Positions 35,785 to 46,956 of a DNA stretch of 64,000 nt are shown here, piece by piece. Source of the DNA: an uncultured Cellvibrio sp. (GTDB taxonomy: Bacteria; Pseudomonadota; Gammaproteobacteria; Pseudomonadales; Cellvibrionaceae); assembly GCA_937958105.1 (NCBI GenBank), contig CALFXJ010000013.1, forward strand, positions 1 through 64,000, written 5' to 3'. Numbering within the stretch: position 1 is the first letter of the stretch; every line of letters starts with the position of its first letter. The translations under genes were made by a program, and so were the position numbers. Under the pieces are notes generated by a model. That model was not told the DNA's origin, did no database searches, and saw nothing but the letters and a program-made list of their open reading frames with translations.

Positions 35785-37347
35785 CTATTCGTCTTCAAGG
35801 TTGTCCTGAGGCTTGGTGACAGGACCACCTTCCAGCACTTCCAAAGCGGGTTCCATGCGGGCATCGTCTCCATCTTCGTCTTCCATCTGCCCTTCTTCGA
35901 TGAGGATTGCTTCAGGAGTCTGAATGCCTATGTGGTATGCCGCAAAGCCCGGCAATACCACCTGATCAAGCGCCATACCCAGAATCCGCCCACGATATGG
36001 CGAAACAACTTCACTGCGCGCGTTGGTGATTGGATCAGTTACCGTTCCGAGGACTTCACCCGGCATTACGCGCTTACCAAGGGGAGCCTGACTGAAGAGG
36101 ATGCCACTCTGGTTCACCCGCACCCACACTGATTTGTAATAAACCGGTGCAGGTTTGTACCACTTACTGGCTTTGCCATACATCCCTGTCTTGGTCATCA
36201 TGACCTGAATAGCTTTTACGCCTTCAGCCACCACTTCGCTTTGCATCCGCATGGGCTCGCCAGCCTCCATGGTGACCGACGGGATTCCGAAGCGCACAGC
36301 TGCCGCGCGGAGCGAACCATAGTTACCGCGACTGTTCAGTACCGCGATGGTGCCAAAATTCTGGGCCAGTTCAGCGACTTTCTCATTGGATAAGTCTGCC
36401 CGTAACTGCGTCAGATTGGTCCGATGAAAAGATCCGGTGTGAATGTCTACAAGCGCATCACAATGGCGGATGACCTGAGAGAAAAAGGAGTGCGCAATAC
36501 GCGAGGCTGAACTGCCCTTTGTATTGCCGGGAAAGTAGCGGTTCAGATCGCGGCGGTCCGGCAGATAGCGGGAGTTACGACGAAACCCCATAAGATTCAC
36601 CACCGGTACGCCGATTACGGTTCCGGTCAATTTGTCCGACTCGAGGTTATACATGATCCGGCGGATCATCTCGATGCCATTGAGTTCGTCCCCGTGAACG
36701 GCCGCTGTCAGGCACAGCGTCTTGCCGGGGTTTGCACCATTAACGATGAGCACCGGCGTCTGCTCCGCAAAACCACTGAGTTGCTCCTCCGGCATCCACA
36801 CCAGACGTGAAGAAGTACTGGGCGGAACTTCTACTCCCAGGATAAATTTTGAAGCAACCACCGGCTCTTCCTCCGGCACAACCTCTACTGGTGTTGCCAC
36901 ATCTTCTCCCGTCACGGTTTCAGCTACTGACGAAACAGCGTCACTGACAGGGGATGAGCTTGCTTCGGACGAAGCTGTGTCACCGACATCCGGATCAACT
37001 GCGACAGTTTCAGGGACATCCTGCGCAGGGACAGCGGAAGCCGTAGAAGAAGATAGGGATGATTCAGCCAGTGATGATGACGAGGCGGGTGCAGAGGAAG
37101 ATGCATCTTCCGAAGAAGCCACCACCACCCGAGGCGGTTGCAGCTCGGGAATAACCTCACCGAGGTTGATATTTTCCACTTTGGGCAAGGCTGAAGATGC
37201 AGAAGCGCGGCTCGCCGCATCTTCAGTCAGAATGACTTCTGTCCCAGTCGCTTTTTCTCCGGCGGTTTCTGCAATCAGCATCCCCGGAGAAAAAAGCGTA
37301 AACAACAGCACTACACGAGTCAGCTGATTGCCAGAATCTATTGCCAT
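35785..37347 (-). CDS. Periplasmic AstE/AspA-type zinc hydrolase with Ser/Ala-rich linker
   Basis: The 520-residue protein has an N-terminal signal peptide (hydrophobic VVLLFTLFSPGMLIA) and then roughly 130 residues rich in Ser, Ala, Val and Glu/Asp that should be disordered. A succinylglutamate-desuccinylase/aspartoacylase-type catalytic domain follows (about 190-420), with zinc ligands H and E in AAVHGDELNG and H in DIHTGSFHR. A beta-rich C-terminal domain and an acidic tail complete it. The substrate is unknown; export and the long linker argue against the cytoplasmic arginine-catabolic AstE role. Confidence 0.82.
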   Translation of the reverse strand: MAIDSGNQLTRVVLLFTLFSPGMLIAETAGEKATGTEVILTEDAASRASASSALPKVENINLGEVIPELQPPRVVVASSEDASSSAPASSSSLAESSLSSSTASAVPAQDVPETVAVDPDVGDTASSEASSSPVSDAVSSVAETVTGEDVATPVEVVPEEEPVVASKFILGVEVPPSTSSRLVWMPEEQLSGFAEQTPVLIVNGANPGKTLCLTAAVHGDELNGIEMIRRIMYNLESDKLTGTVIGVPVVNLMGFRRNSRYLPDRRDLNRYFPGNTKGSSASRIAHSFFSQVIRHCDALVDIHTGSFHRTNLTQLRADLSNEKVAELAQNFGTIAVLNSRGNYGSLRAAAVRFGIPSVTMEAGEPMRMQSEVVAEGVKAIQVMMTKTGMYGKASKWYKPAPVYYKSVWVRVNQSGILFSQAPLGKRVMPGEVLGTVTDPITNARSEVVSPYRGRILGMALDQVVLPGFAAYHIGIQTPEAILIEEGQMEDEDGDDARMEPALEVLEGGPVTKPQDNLEDE

Positions 37348-37434
37348 AAAAACCGCGTAGCCTCACAGGGAATTTAGATTGACCGCCAGAATCCTGAGGA
37401 ACTTAACAGGAACTTAACTTCCGGCTGCCCTGCC

Positions 37435-39012
37435 TTATTCCCACTCAATTGTTGCTGGCGGTTTGCTCGATACATCGTAAGTCACCCGCGAAATTCCCGA
37501 GATTTCGTTGATGATACGGTTGGATACTTTTTCAAGTAATTCGTAAGGCAGGTGCGCCCAGCGAGCCGTCATAAAATCTACGGTTTCCACTGCACGCAGC
37601 GCTACAACCCATTCGTAACGCCGGCCGTCTCCGACTACGCCTACGGATTTTACCGGCAAGAATACCGCAAACGCCTGACTGGTTTTGTGATACCAATCTG
37701 CTGCCCGCAATTCTTCCAGAAAAATTGCATCCGCTTCACGCAGAATATCGGCATATTCCTTTTTAACTTCACCCAGAATACGCACACCCAGACCCGGCCC
37801 CGGGAATGGATGACGGTAGACCATGTCATAAGGCAGACCCAACTCCAGCCCTATCGCACGCACTTCATCTTTGAACAGCTCACGCAGTGGTTCAACCAGC
37901 TGGAAAGCCATATCTTCAGGCAAACCACCCACATTATGGTGTGACTTGATGACGTGGGCTTTGCCGGTTTTGGCCGCAGCGGACTCAATTACGTCCGGAT
38001 AAATCGTGCCCTGTGCCAGCCACTTCACATCCTTTAATTTGGTCGCTTCCGTATCGAATACTTCGATGAAGGTATTACCGATAATCTTGCGTTTCTTCTC
38101 CGGATCGCTTTCGCCTTTGAGTTTATTCAGGAACAACTCTTCTGCATTTGCACGGATAACATGTACGCCCATATTTTTGGCGAACATGTCCATGACCTGA
38201 TCGCCTTCGTTTTTACGCAAAAGTCCATTATCGACAAATACACAGGTCAGCTGGTTCCCGATGGCTTTGTGCAGCAAAGCAGCAACAACTGAAGAGTCCA
38301 CACCACCGGATAATCCCAGCAGTACTTTGTCAGTACCTACCTGCTCGCGGACACGCTTTATCGCGTCTTCCACAATGTTCGCTGGCGTCCACAGTGCTTC
38401 ACAGCCGCAGAGATTGAAGATGAAGTGTTCAAAGATACGCTTGCCTTGCAGCGTATGCGTGACTTCCGGGTGAAACTGCACACCGAAGAAATTTTTCTCG
38501 GCGTTGTACATGCCCGCGATGGGGCATGACGGGGTCGACGCCATGATACTGAAGCCCGCCGGCAGACGATTGACCTTGTCACCGTGGCTCATCCAGACAT
38601 CCAGCAAGGCACTGCCGTCGTGATCTACGTGATCCTTGATATCCTTGAACAACGCGGAATCACCATGAATCTTTACCTGCGCATAACCAAACTCACGCAG
38701 ATTGGATGACTCCACCGAACCACCCAGTTGTTCGGCCATGGTTTGCATGCCGTAGCAGATGCCCAGTACCGGCACGCCCAGTGAAAAGACAATTTCCGGC
38801 GCACGCGGTGATTGGTCAGCGGTAACCGATTCTGGACCGCCGGCGAGGATAATGCCGCGCGGATTAAATTCACGGATCTCAGCTTCGGTCATGTCAAAAG
38901 CACGGATCTCGGAATAGACGCCGATCTCGCGCACACGGCGGGCAATCAGCTGCGTGTACTGTGAACCGAAGTCGAGAATAAGAATGCGCTGTGCGTGAAT
39001 ATCCTGGGTCAT
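37435..39012 (-). CDS. guaA: GMP synthase (glutamine-hydrolysing)
   Basis: GuaA aminates XMP to GMP. The protein (525 residues from ATG 39012) has the class I glutaminase domain with nucleophile Cys in GICYGMQ and His-Glu in FHPEV, the PP-loop SGGVDSSV and the C-terminal dimerisation domain ending [15 protein letters not shown]. It lies 89 bases after guaB on the same strand, but a strong intrinsic terminator sits between them. The frame is open well upstream; those residues run through that terminator and into guaB. Confidence 0.97.
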   Translation of the reverse strand: MTQDIHAQRILILDFGSQYTQLIARRVREIGVYSEIRAFDMTEAEIREFNPRGIILAGGPESVTADQSPRAPEIVFSLGVPVLGICYGMQTMAEQLGGSVESSNLREFGYAQVKIHGDSALFKDIKDHVDHDGSALLDVWMSHGDKVNRLPAGFSIMASTPSCPIAGMYNAEKNFFGVQFHPEVTHTLQGKRIFEHFIFNLCGCEALWTPANIVEDAIKRVREQVGTDKVLLGLSGGVDSSVVAALLHKAIGNQLTCVFVDNGLLRKNEGDQVMDMFAKNMGVHVIRANAEELFLNKLKGESDPEKKRKIIGNTFIEVFDTEATKLKDVKWLAQGTIYPDVIESAAAKTGKAHVIKSHHNVGGLPEDMAFQLVEPLRELFKDEVRAIGLELGLPYDMVYRHPFPGPGLGVRILGEVKKEYADILREADAIFLEELRAADWYHKTSQAFAVFLPVKSVGVVGDGRRYEWVVALRAVETVDFMTARWAHLPYELLEKVSNRIINEISGISRVTYDVSSKPPATIEWE

Positions 39013-39056
39013 GAAGTTTCCACTGATGAAGGAGTCAATAACAATTTCGTTGAGGT

Positions 39057-39089
39057 AAAAATCACTCGGGCGGCCAAGCCGCCCGAGTG
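39057..39089 (-). terminator. Intrinsic terminator between guaB and guaA
   Basis: On the minus strand CACTCGGGCGGC-TTG-GCCGCCCGAGTG is followed by ATTTTTACC: a perfect 12-bp GC-rich stem with a U-tract, 12 bases after the guaB stop. It should end or attenuate guaB transcripts before guaA. Confidence 0.92.
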
Positions 39090-39101
39090 TCATCCTGTTG
39101 T

Positions 39102-40589
<1,488 letters not shown>

Positions 40590-40616
40590 CTATTCAGAGA
40601 GTAAAATAAGCGCGAA

Positions 40617-40645
40617 ATTATAGCTGGTCAAAAGAACAGGGTAAA
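40617..40645 (-). promoter_or_regulatory. Sigma-70 promoter of guaB
   Basis: On the minus strand TTTACC, 17 bases, TATAAT: a perfect -10 and a 4-of-6 -35 at optimal spacing, about 40 bases upstream of the guaB ATG. Confidence 0.65.
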
Positions 40646-40764
40646 CCGCTGACTACCACATGTTGTGCGATCCAGGAGGCTGAAGCCACTGATGTAGCAT
40701 CATTTTCCGGTCAGTCATCCGACTCGGTGGCAGTGGCCTGCCCTCATCGCCTAGAATACCCGCC

Positions 40765-42120
40765 ATGCTTACTTCCGATATCTTCACCAGCAGCACAGAC
40801 CGCGATGTACTTTCCGTCAGCCAGCTGAATCGCCGGGCGAAACAGTTGCTGGAAACCCACCTGCCCCTCCTTTGGGTTGAGGGCGAGCTGTCCAATGTAT
40901 CCCAACCCTCTTCGGGCCACTGGTACTTTACCCTGAAGGATGATCAGGCCCAGGTGCGGTGCGCGATGTTTCGCAATCGCAACATGCTGGTCCGCTTTGC
41001 CCCTCGTCAGGGTCAGCAGGTGCTGATACGGGCGCGGGTCAGTCTTTATGAAGGCCGCGGCGACTATCAGCTGATCGTGGAACATATGGAAGAGGCTGGC
41101 TTCGGCGCGCTTCAGCGGGCATTTGAGGCACTCAAGGTGAAACTGGCGGGCGAAGGCTTGTTTGACGAGGCCCATAAACAGGCCATGCCGTCGCTGCCGA
41201 CCCATATCGCCGTCATTACCTCGCCGACCGGCGCTGCCATCCGCGATGTGCTCAGTGTCCTCAACCGTCGTTTTCCAGCCATCCCCGTCACCGTTGTTCC
41301 CGTCGCGGTGCAGGGGAAGGAAGCCGCAACGCAGATAGTACGTGCGCTGGAGCTGGCAAATCAGGCCGGCCTCTTTGATGTTATCGTCCTCGCCCGGGGC
41401 GGCGGATCACTGGAGGATCTCTGGCCGTTTAATGAGGAAAGCGTAGCGCGGGCAATCTTTGCCAGTGAGCTGCCGGTCGTCAGTGCCGTTGGCCACGAGG
41501 TGGATTTCACCATAGCGGACTTTGTTGCCGACCTGCGTGCACCTACGCCCTCCGCTGCAGCGGAGCTGCTGGTTCCCAATGCCGAGGACTGGCTCGAAAC
41601 CTTTGCTGGTTACGAAATCCTGCTGCAGGAGGCCATGGAAAGGAAGCTGCGCACCCTCACCCAGCAACTGAGCTGGTTGCGCTCCCGTTTACGCCACCCG
41701 GGTGAGCGGCTCCAGCAACAGGCGCAGCGGCTCGACGGCCTCGAACTGCGCCTGGTGCGCGCGGTGGATCACCAGTTACTGCGCCTGCACACGCGCCTTA
41801 ACACCTTGATTCTGCGCCAAAAACCGCTGCAGCCCCGCCTACGTATTCAGCAGCTGCATCAGCAGGTCAGCCAGCACCACGCCAGCCTGCTGAAAAGCAT
41901 GCAGCAACATCTGCGTACACAACAGCAACGCCTGGCTGAAGCGGTGCGCCTGCTGCAGACCGTAAGTCCGCTGAACACGCTGCAGCGCGGTTATGCCATC
42001 GTGACCAACGCAGACCAGCAGGTCATTACCGACAGCAGCCAACTGGCGGCAGGCGACAGCGTTAATGCCCGGCTCGCTGTGGGTGAGCTGCAATGTCGCG
42101 TGGAAAAAATCCTGCCCTGA
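40765..42120 (+). CDS. xseA: Exodeoxyribonuclease VII large subunit
   Basis: XseA is the catalytic subunit of exonuclease VII, a single-strand-specific nuclease active in both directions. The 451-residue protein has the N-terminal OB-fold (VSQLNRRAKQLLETHLPLLWVEGELSN), the catalytic domain with ITSPTGAAIRDVL and ARGGGSLEDLWPFNEE, and GHEVDFTIADFVADLRAPTPSAAAE. A long Gln/Arg/Leu-rich coiled coil (about 290-400) follows. It is divergent from guaB. The small subunit xseB is not in the window. Confidence 0.96.
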   Translation: MLTSDIFTSSTDRDVLSVSQLNRRAKQLLETHLPLLWVEGELSNVSQPSSGHWYFTLKDDQAQVRCAMFRNRNMLVRFAPRQGQQVLIRARVSLYEGRGDYQLIVEHMEEAGFGALQRAFEALKVKLAGEGLFDEAHKQAMPSLPTHIAVITSPTGAAIRDVLSVLNRRFPAIPVTVVPVAVQGKEAATQIVRALELANQAGLFDVIVLARGGGSLEDLWPFNEESVARAIFASELPVVSAVGHEVDFTIADFVADLRAPTPSAAAELLVPNAEDWLETFAGYEILLQEAMERKLRTLTQQLSWLRSRLRHPGERLQQQAQRLDGLELRLVRAVDHQLLRLHTRLNTLILRQKPLQPRLRIQQLHQQVSQHHASLLKSMQQHLRTQQQRLAEAVRLLQTVSPLNTLQRGYAIVTNADQQVITDSSQLAAGDSVNARLAVGELQCRVEKILP

Positions 42121-42167
42121 CCGGTTTGTCGATTGCAGCCGGGACATCACCCAAGTATATTGAACCC

Positions 42168-42272
42168 ACTTGTCGGGGCGCCTTGGTGTTCACCATGAAC
42201 ATTCGGAGGCTGAGATCGGTACGGCCGAACCCGTAGAACCTGATCAGGTTGAGACCTGCGGAGGGAACAAGG
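42168..42272 (+). ncRNA. TPP riboswitch (thi box)
   Basis: The thi-box landmarks appear in order: CGGGGCGCC, GGCTGAGAT (42208 region), GAACCTGATCAGGTTGAGACCTGCGGAGGGAAC. The outer P1 stem is CTTGT (42169-42173) with ACAAG (42267-42271). This is the thiamine-pyrophosphate aptamer. It lies about 60 bases upstream of the GTG start of thiO, so TPP binding probably lowers expression of thiO-thiS-thiG, most likely at translation. Confidence 0.95.
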
Positions 42273-42333
42273 TGCTGCCACACCCCACTCCCGCTGCGCT
42301 TCAATTCTTCACCCGCATTTTTATCGAGACACT

Positions 42334-43422
42334 GTGAACAGCAAACAACCCGAATCCATCGCTATTGCCGGTGCCGGCTTGCTTGGGCGCCTGCTCGCCT
42401 GGCGCCTTTCGCGCTCCGGCGCACGCGTCACGCTTTATGAGGCTGGTTCTTTATCACCTTCCCCGGCAGCCGCATTTACCGCAGCGGGTATGATCTCGCC
42501 GTTAAGCGAAGCTGTGGTTTCCGAATACTCCGTCTACGAGATGGGCCTGTTCGCTTTGCAGCAATGGCCTGCCTGGCTCAGTGAATTACGTCACCCACCG
42601 TTAACGCCACTTTTCTCACAGCGCGGCAGCCTTGTTGTAGCACATCCACAGGACATCAGTGAGTTGCATCAATTCGCGCAGGAGTTACAGTTTGTACTGC
42701 GTGGACAAACGGGTTACCGCTGGATTGGTCGGCAGGAAATCCGTCAGCTCGAACCGGATTTACATGATGTATTCCAGGATGGTCTGCTCCTGGAAGAAGA
42801 AGGCCATATCAACAACCGCCAGCTGCTTGATGTGCTGCTGACAGAAATCCGTTCTGCAGGGGGCGAGTGCATCGAACACTGCCCCGTCAGCCTTGATGCT
42901 TATACCATCACCACACCGACGGAGCAGCGCACCTTCGATCTGGTTATCGACTGTCGTGGTATGGGTGCAAAAAGCACAGCCAACCAACTGCGTGGCGTGC
43001 GCGGTGAAACCCTGCACGTGGAAACGCGGGAAATTTCCCTGCAACGCCCGGTGCGGTTGATGCACCCACGCTATCAGCTATACATAGTACCCAAACCGGA
43101 TCACCGTTTTGTCATCGGTGCGACACAGATTGAAAGCGAAGACCGCTCGCCTGTTACTCTGCAATCATCACTGGAATTAAGCAGCGCGCTCTATACTGTT
43201 GCACCTGCTTTTGCTGAAGCAAGGATTCTGGAACTGGGCGTAAATCTGCGACCCGCCTTTATGGATAATATGCCCAAGGTTAATATCCAACCTGGATTAA
43301 TCTGCGCTAATGGTTTGTTTCGTCACGGTTATCTGCTTGCTCCTGCTGTTGTTGAACACGTTATGGCATGCATTGAAGGCGCAGCCGATAAACCTTTCCA
43401 TTCAATTCTGAGAGCGTCTTAA
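42334..43422 (+). CDS. thiO: Glycine oxidase ThiO
   Basis: ThiO is an FAD enzyme that oxidises glycine to the imine used for thiazole formation in thiamine synthesis. The 362-residue protein has the dinucleotide motif IAIAGAGLLGRLLAWRL and DAO-family features: AGMISPLSEAV, the EEEGHINNRQLLDVLL active-site region and a C-terminal LRPAFMDNMPKVN. It starts at GTG 42334 downstream of the TPP riboswitch. thiS follows by 4 bases. Confidence 0.93.
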   Translation: MNSKQPESIAIAGAGLLGRLLAWRLSRSGARVTLYEAGSLSPSPAAAFTAAGMISPLSEAVVSEYSVYEMGLFALQQWPAWLSELRHPPLTPLFSQRGSLVVAHPQDISELHQFAQELQFVLRGQTGYRWIGRQEIRQLEPDLHDVFQDGLLLEEEGHINNRQLLDVLLTEIRSAGGECIEHCPVSLDAYTITTPTEQRTFDLVIDCRGMGAKSTANQLRGVRGETLHVETREISLQRPVRLMHPRYQLYIVPKPDHRFVIGATQIESEDRSPVTLQSSLELSSALYTVAPAFAEARILELGVNLRPAFMDNMPKVNIQPGLICANGLFRHGYLLAPAVVEHVMACIEGAADKPFHSILRAS

Positions 43423-43426
43423 TTCT

Positions 43427-43630
43427 ATGATTGAACTCAGCTTAAACAATACACCCACCAGAGTCGCGGCTAATACATCGTTAAGCGATGCCATCATTGC
43501 CTGGGGCTTTGCCGACAGCAAGATTGCCGTTGCCGTCAACGGAGAGTTTGTACCCCGCTCCGGCTACAGTGAGTATCGTCTGCAACCAGGCGATGAAGTT
43601 GATATCGTCAAGCCAGTGGGAGGCGGTTGA
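43427..43630 (+). CDS. thiS: Sulfur carrier protein ThiS
   Basis: The 67-residue ubiquitin-like protein ends in GGG, giving the C-terminal Gly-Gly that is adenylated and thiocarboxylated to deliver sulfur to the thiazole synthase. The core [29 protein letters not shown] matches ThiS. It is sandwiched between thiO and thiG. The adenylating partner (ThiF or a MoeB-type enzyme) is not in the window. Confidence 0.93.
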   Translation: MIELSLNNTPTRVAANTSLSDAIIAWGFADSKIAVAVNGEFVPRSGYSEYRLQPGDEVDIVKPVGGG

Positions 43631-43631
43631 T

Positions 43632-44423
43632 ATGAATGATGATCTGATACTTTACGGAGAACATTTTTCCAGCCGTTTCCTGCTGGGAACTGCGCTCTAT
43701 GCCTCTCCACAGATCATGCGCGATGCAATCGCCCAGTCGCGCTGCAACATCGTGACGCTTGGGCTGCGGCGGCAGAATCCGGCCAATCGCGACGGCGATG
43801 CAATCTGGCAATACATTCAGGAGAGTGGTTGTCGATTATTACCGAATACAGCGGGCTGCAAATCTGTTAAAGAAGCAGTAACGCTGGCAGAAATGTCACG
43901 GGAGTTATTCGATACCGATTGGATAAAACTCGAAGTCATTGGTGACGATTACAATCTTCAACCTGATCCGTTCGGGCTCGTGGAAGCCGCAGATGTCTTG
44001 ATTAAAAAAGGTTTTAAAGTCCTGCCCTACTGCACCGATGATTTGATTCTGTGCAAGCGCCTGCTGGACGTTGGCTGTCAGGTACTGATGCCCTGGGGAG
44101 CACCTATCGGGACAGGTCAAGGCTTATTGAATCGTTACAATCTGCGTACATTGCGTGAGCGGATCACGGACATTCCGATGATTATTGATGCCGGCCTGGG
44201 TGCGCCGTCACAAGCCACCGAAGCTATGGAGATGGGCTTTGACGGCATCCTGTTGAATACGGCAGTAGCGCGTGCACATAACCCGCCACTTATGGCTGAA
44301 GCTTTTGCTGATGCGATAGATGCAGGCCGCAAAGCATTTCAGGCCGGCCTGATGCAAAAACGTCAGACTGCCAGCCCCAGCACGCCAACCGTAGGTCAGC
44401 CTTTCTGGCACAACAAAAAGTAA
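43632..44423 (+). CDS. thiG: Thiazole synthase ThiG
   Basis: ThiG condenses deoxyxylulose-5-phosphate, dehydroglycine and ThiS-thiocarboxylate into the thiazole phosphate. The TIM-barrel protein (263 residues from ATG 43632) has [24 protein letters not shown], the Schiff-base Lys region [31 protein letters not shown] and [17 protein letters not shown]. It begins 1 base after the thiS stop. The frame is open upstream through thiS, but that reading has no ThiG features. Confidence 0.96.
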   Translation: MNDDLILYGEHFSSRFLLGTALYASPQIMRDAIAQSRCNIVTLGLRRQNPANRDGDAIWQYIQESGCRLLPNTAGCKSVKEAVTLAEMSRELFDTDWIKLEVIGDDYNLQPDPFGLVEAADVLIKKGFKVLPYCTDDLILCKRLLDVGCQVLMPWGAPIGTGQGLLNRYNLRTLRERITDIPMIIDAGLGAPSQATEAMEMGFDGILLNTAVARAHNPPLMAEAFADAIDAGRKAFQAGLMQKRQTASPSTPTVGQPFWHNKK

Positions 44424-44447
44424 GAGTGCAAAGCGAATAAAAGGATT

Positions 44448-45878
44448 TTATTCAGTGATGAGCGTTTCCTCATCGTCCAGCCTGGTGTGGATGTTCCGAA
44501 TCGGCGCATCCACACGATCATCCTGGGATTCCTTTTCCAATTCTGCCTCCAGAGCCTCTTGAATTGCTTTATCCTTGCAGCTGCCTGATGAAGCGTAGAT
44601 CTGAATCATGCGGTTAAGCCGCTGGAGATGAAAGCTGACCTCTTCCAGCATCAGATATGCATCTTCCACTTCACTGTATGTCTGGGAAAGACATTTGCTT
44701 TTCACCTGCTCCAGCCACTCTCCGTAATTATTCTGAAAAATACCTGAACCATTGATCGACGTAGCAATATGAAGGAATACGTTCTGCAAGGCGTGCAGTT
44801 TACGATCACCGTGGGTGTAGCCGAAGGACAACAATAATTTTTCGAAACGCTTGAAGCGTGCTTTCATATCGCCCTGCTGCTGGATGAACTTTTCAATAAA
44901 GTCCGGCATTCCATCTCCACCCACAACACCCGGCTGCGGCATTTCACTGCGCCGCAGGATGGTGGTGAGAATTTCAAAGTTGCGATAGAAATAAGCCTGA
45001 TTGTTCATCTGGATCACTGGGATAACATCACGCCAGCTGCGTCCGTGAGGTTTAAATCGGTTGTGGTAAACCGCTATCACGCTGTCGGCCAGCGCAATAA
45101 TCTGGCCCAGTAACGAAAGCTCGCTCTCCACCTTTCCACTGGGATAGCCGGTTCCATCGCAGCGTTCATGGTGCTCAAGCACGGCAAGGCTCACCTGGGA
45201 TGGCAGCCCGTCTATACACGCCAGAATTTTTTGGCCAATAACCACATGAGTCTGAAGCTCACGCCATTCCTCTGCCGTCAATGCATCTGATTTACCAAGC
45301 ACCTGCGGATTAACGTGGAGCATCCCGATGTCGTGACACAAAGCCCCGAGAAAGACAGCATTGATTTCCTGACGCGGCAAACGCATCTCTTTGGCAATCA
45401 GCATTGCCAGCCATGCGCAGTACAGGGAACGGTTGTATGTCTCTGGCATCCGCTCCGCCAGCACGGTAATTTTCTGGCGCAGCAGAGGATAACTTTGATA
45501 ACTGGAGCATTGTTGATGCAGCAAGGTGTCAAGGCTGTAGCGATCATGAATAGAATGCAAAATATCGTCGCCGCGCATGACCGCGATAAAATCCTTCTCC
45601 AGTTGATTTCCATCTATCTCATTGTCAATAACAATACTGTGTTCGATGGGCAGCAGAAGTTTGGTATCGACAATCTCCTGAGCAGTAGCGCCAGTAACAG
45701 GAGCGCCCTTTTGCAGGAGAAGTCGACCCTGGGTATCACAGATATTTTCGCTGGCAATTACCGGCCGTCTCTCGTTTACCCGGGCCAGATGCAAGGTATA
45801 GACGTCGCCAACCAGCGGATCGTACTTTGTACCGATGAGCGGATTATTTGAATTTAACGGGGGCGATTCTCGCAACAT
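44448..45878 (-). CDS. HD-GYP domain protein, putative c-di-GMP phosphodiesterase
   Basis: The 476-residue cytoplasmic protein has an uncharacterised N-terminal domain (about 1-125), an HD-GYP domain (about 135-310) and a helical C-terminal region. The HD-GYP metal residues are visible: HD in CHDIGMLHV, His in THVVIG, HHE and GYP in EHHERCDGTGYP. The usual Lys of HDIGK is Met here, which could lower or change activity. c-di-GMP hydrolysis to GMP is the expected family role. GGAGGAACG precedes ATG 45878. It lies 40 bases after the AEC transporter on the same strand. Confidence 0.88.
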   Translation of the reverse strand: MLRESPPLNSNNPLIGTKYDPLVGDVYTLHLARVNERRPVIASENICDTQGRLLLQKGAPVTGATAQEIVDTKLLLPIEHSIVIDNEIDGNQLEKDFIAVMRGDDILHSIHDRYSLDTLLHQQCSSYQSYPLLRQKITVLAERMPETYNRSLYCAWLAMLIAKEMRLPRQEINAVFLGALCHDIGMLHVNPQVLGKSDALTAEEWRELQTHVVIGQKILACIDGLPSQVSLAVLEHHERCDGTGYPSGKVESELSLLGQIIALADSVIAVYHNRFKPHGRSWRDVIPVIQMNNQAYFYRNFEILTTILRRSEMPQPGVVGGDGMPDFIEKFIQQQGDMKARFKRFEKLLLSFGYTHGDRKLHALQNVFLHIATSINGSGIFQNNYGEWLEQVKSKCLSQTYSEVEDAYLMLEEVSFHLQRLNRMIQIYASSGSCKDKAIQEALEAELEKESQDDRVDAPIRNIHTRLDDEETLITE

Positions 45879-45917
45879 CGTTCCTCCATTCCATGAAAAG
45901 GAAGCGGTTGTAAAGGC

Positions 45918-46814
45918 TTATACCAGGACGTGACGCCACAACCAGACCGTAAACAAAGAGAGCAATAAACTGTAACCTACCAGGCTGGCTGTCAACCGAG
46001 GCGGCAGGTTGTACGACATTGCCAGCACACCGGCAGAAATCATTGCAGGCATGGCTGCCTCCAGGACAATGACATTCACCACTGGCCCTTCGATCCCGAG
46101 CATCCACAACAGCAGGATCGCGATAACCGGGGTAACCCCCAGCATGTATAACAGTCCCACCCCAATCGGCCGAAGGTATTCCCGATCAAGCCGCAGACGA
46201 AACTGCAAACCCACCGCCACCATTACCACCGGTACTAGTGTAGTTGATATTCGCTCAAATGCACCGGCCAGCCACGGCGGATAATCGAGCCATAATGTGG
46301 CAAACGCAATAAGAAGCGCGATGAATGGTGGAAAACTGACGATAGTTTTTATCAGACGGGTTGCCGTTACGCTGCTACCAGAATAATAAGCGGCCAGCAG
46401 GATGCCGTAGGTATTTAATGCCAGAAAGGTGCCAAACTGATCATAAAGAATTGCATAAGGAATGGCTTGCGCTCCAAGCAGCGCTTCGATGAGAGGCAAA
46501 CCGAGAAAGCCGGTATTACCTAACGGAACGGTGAGCATCAATACACCGGTTACTTCGCGGGACCATTTGAGCAAACGCGCCGTTAACCATGTCAGAGCGG
46601 CTATCGCCCCCATGATCAGCCAGGCAAAGACGATCGGCAACAACGCGTGCCGGTCCAGCGTTAAACTCGGGATCTCTGCTAAAACCAGGGCCGGCAGCGC
46701 AACGTAAACCACGTACTGGTTCAAGGTAGCCGCCGCACCCTCCGGCCAACGCCGCAGGCGCTGTAATGCCAGCCCAATGGCCAGACAGATAATGATTACC
46801 GCAAGATTATTCAT
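45918..46814 (-). CDS. AEC family (auxin efflux carrier-like) transporter
   Basis: The inner-membrane protein (298 residues from ATG 46814) has about ten hydrophobic segments and two internally similar halves. Family patterns include NQYVVYVALPALVLAEIP, PLGNTGFLGLPLIEALLG and VLEAAMPAMISAGVLA. AEC permeases export or import small organic anions such as malonate; the substrate cannot be read. The frame is open upstream to 46889, but that part overlaps the der terminator. Confidence 0.9.
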   Translation of the reverse strand: MNNLAVIIICLAIGLALQRLRRWPEGAAATLNQYVVYVALPALVLAEIPSLTLDRHALLPIVFAWLIMGAIAALTWLTARLLKWSREVTGVLMLTVPLGNTGFLGLPLIEALLGAQAIPYAILYDQFGTFLALNTYGILLAAYYSGSSVTATRLIKTIVSFPPFIALLIAFATLWLDYPPWLAGAFERISTTLVPVVMVAVGLQFRLRLDREYLRPIGVGLLYMLGVTPVIAILLLWMLGIEGPVVNVIVLEAAMPAMISAGVLAMSYNLPPRLTASLVGYSLLLSLFTVWLWRHVLV

Positions 46815-46861
46815 GGAACTACCGCAGCAGAAAAAGCAATGATAAGTAGACAAACTATAGA

Positions 46862-46891
46862 TGAAAAAAATGCCCTCGGATGAGGGCATTT
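46862..46891 (-). terminator. Intrinsic terminator of the ndk-der gene run
   Basis: On the minus strand AAATGCCCTC-ATCC-GAGGGCATTT is followed by TTTTCAT, giving a 10-bp stem with a run of seven Ts. It lies about 65 bases after the der stop. Confidence 0.92.
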
Positions 46892-46956
46892 CGCGGATTT
46901 ACTGCTGACGTCCTGCTGCCGTGCTGGGGTAGATGATCTCGATAACAAAGAAAATT

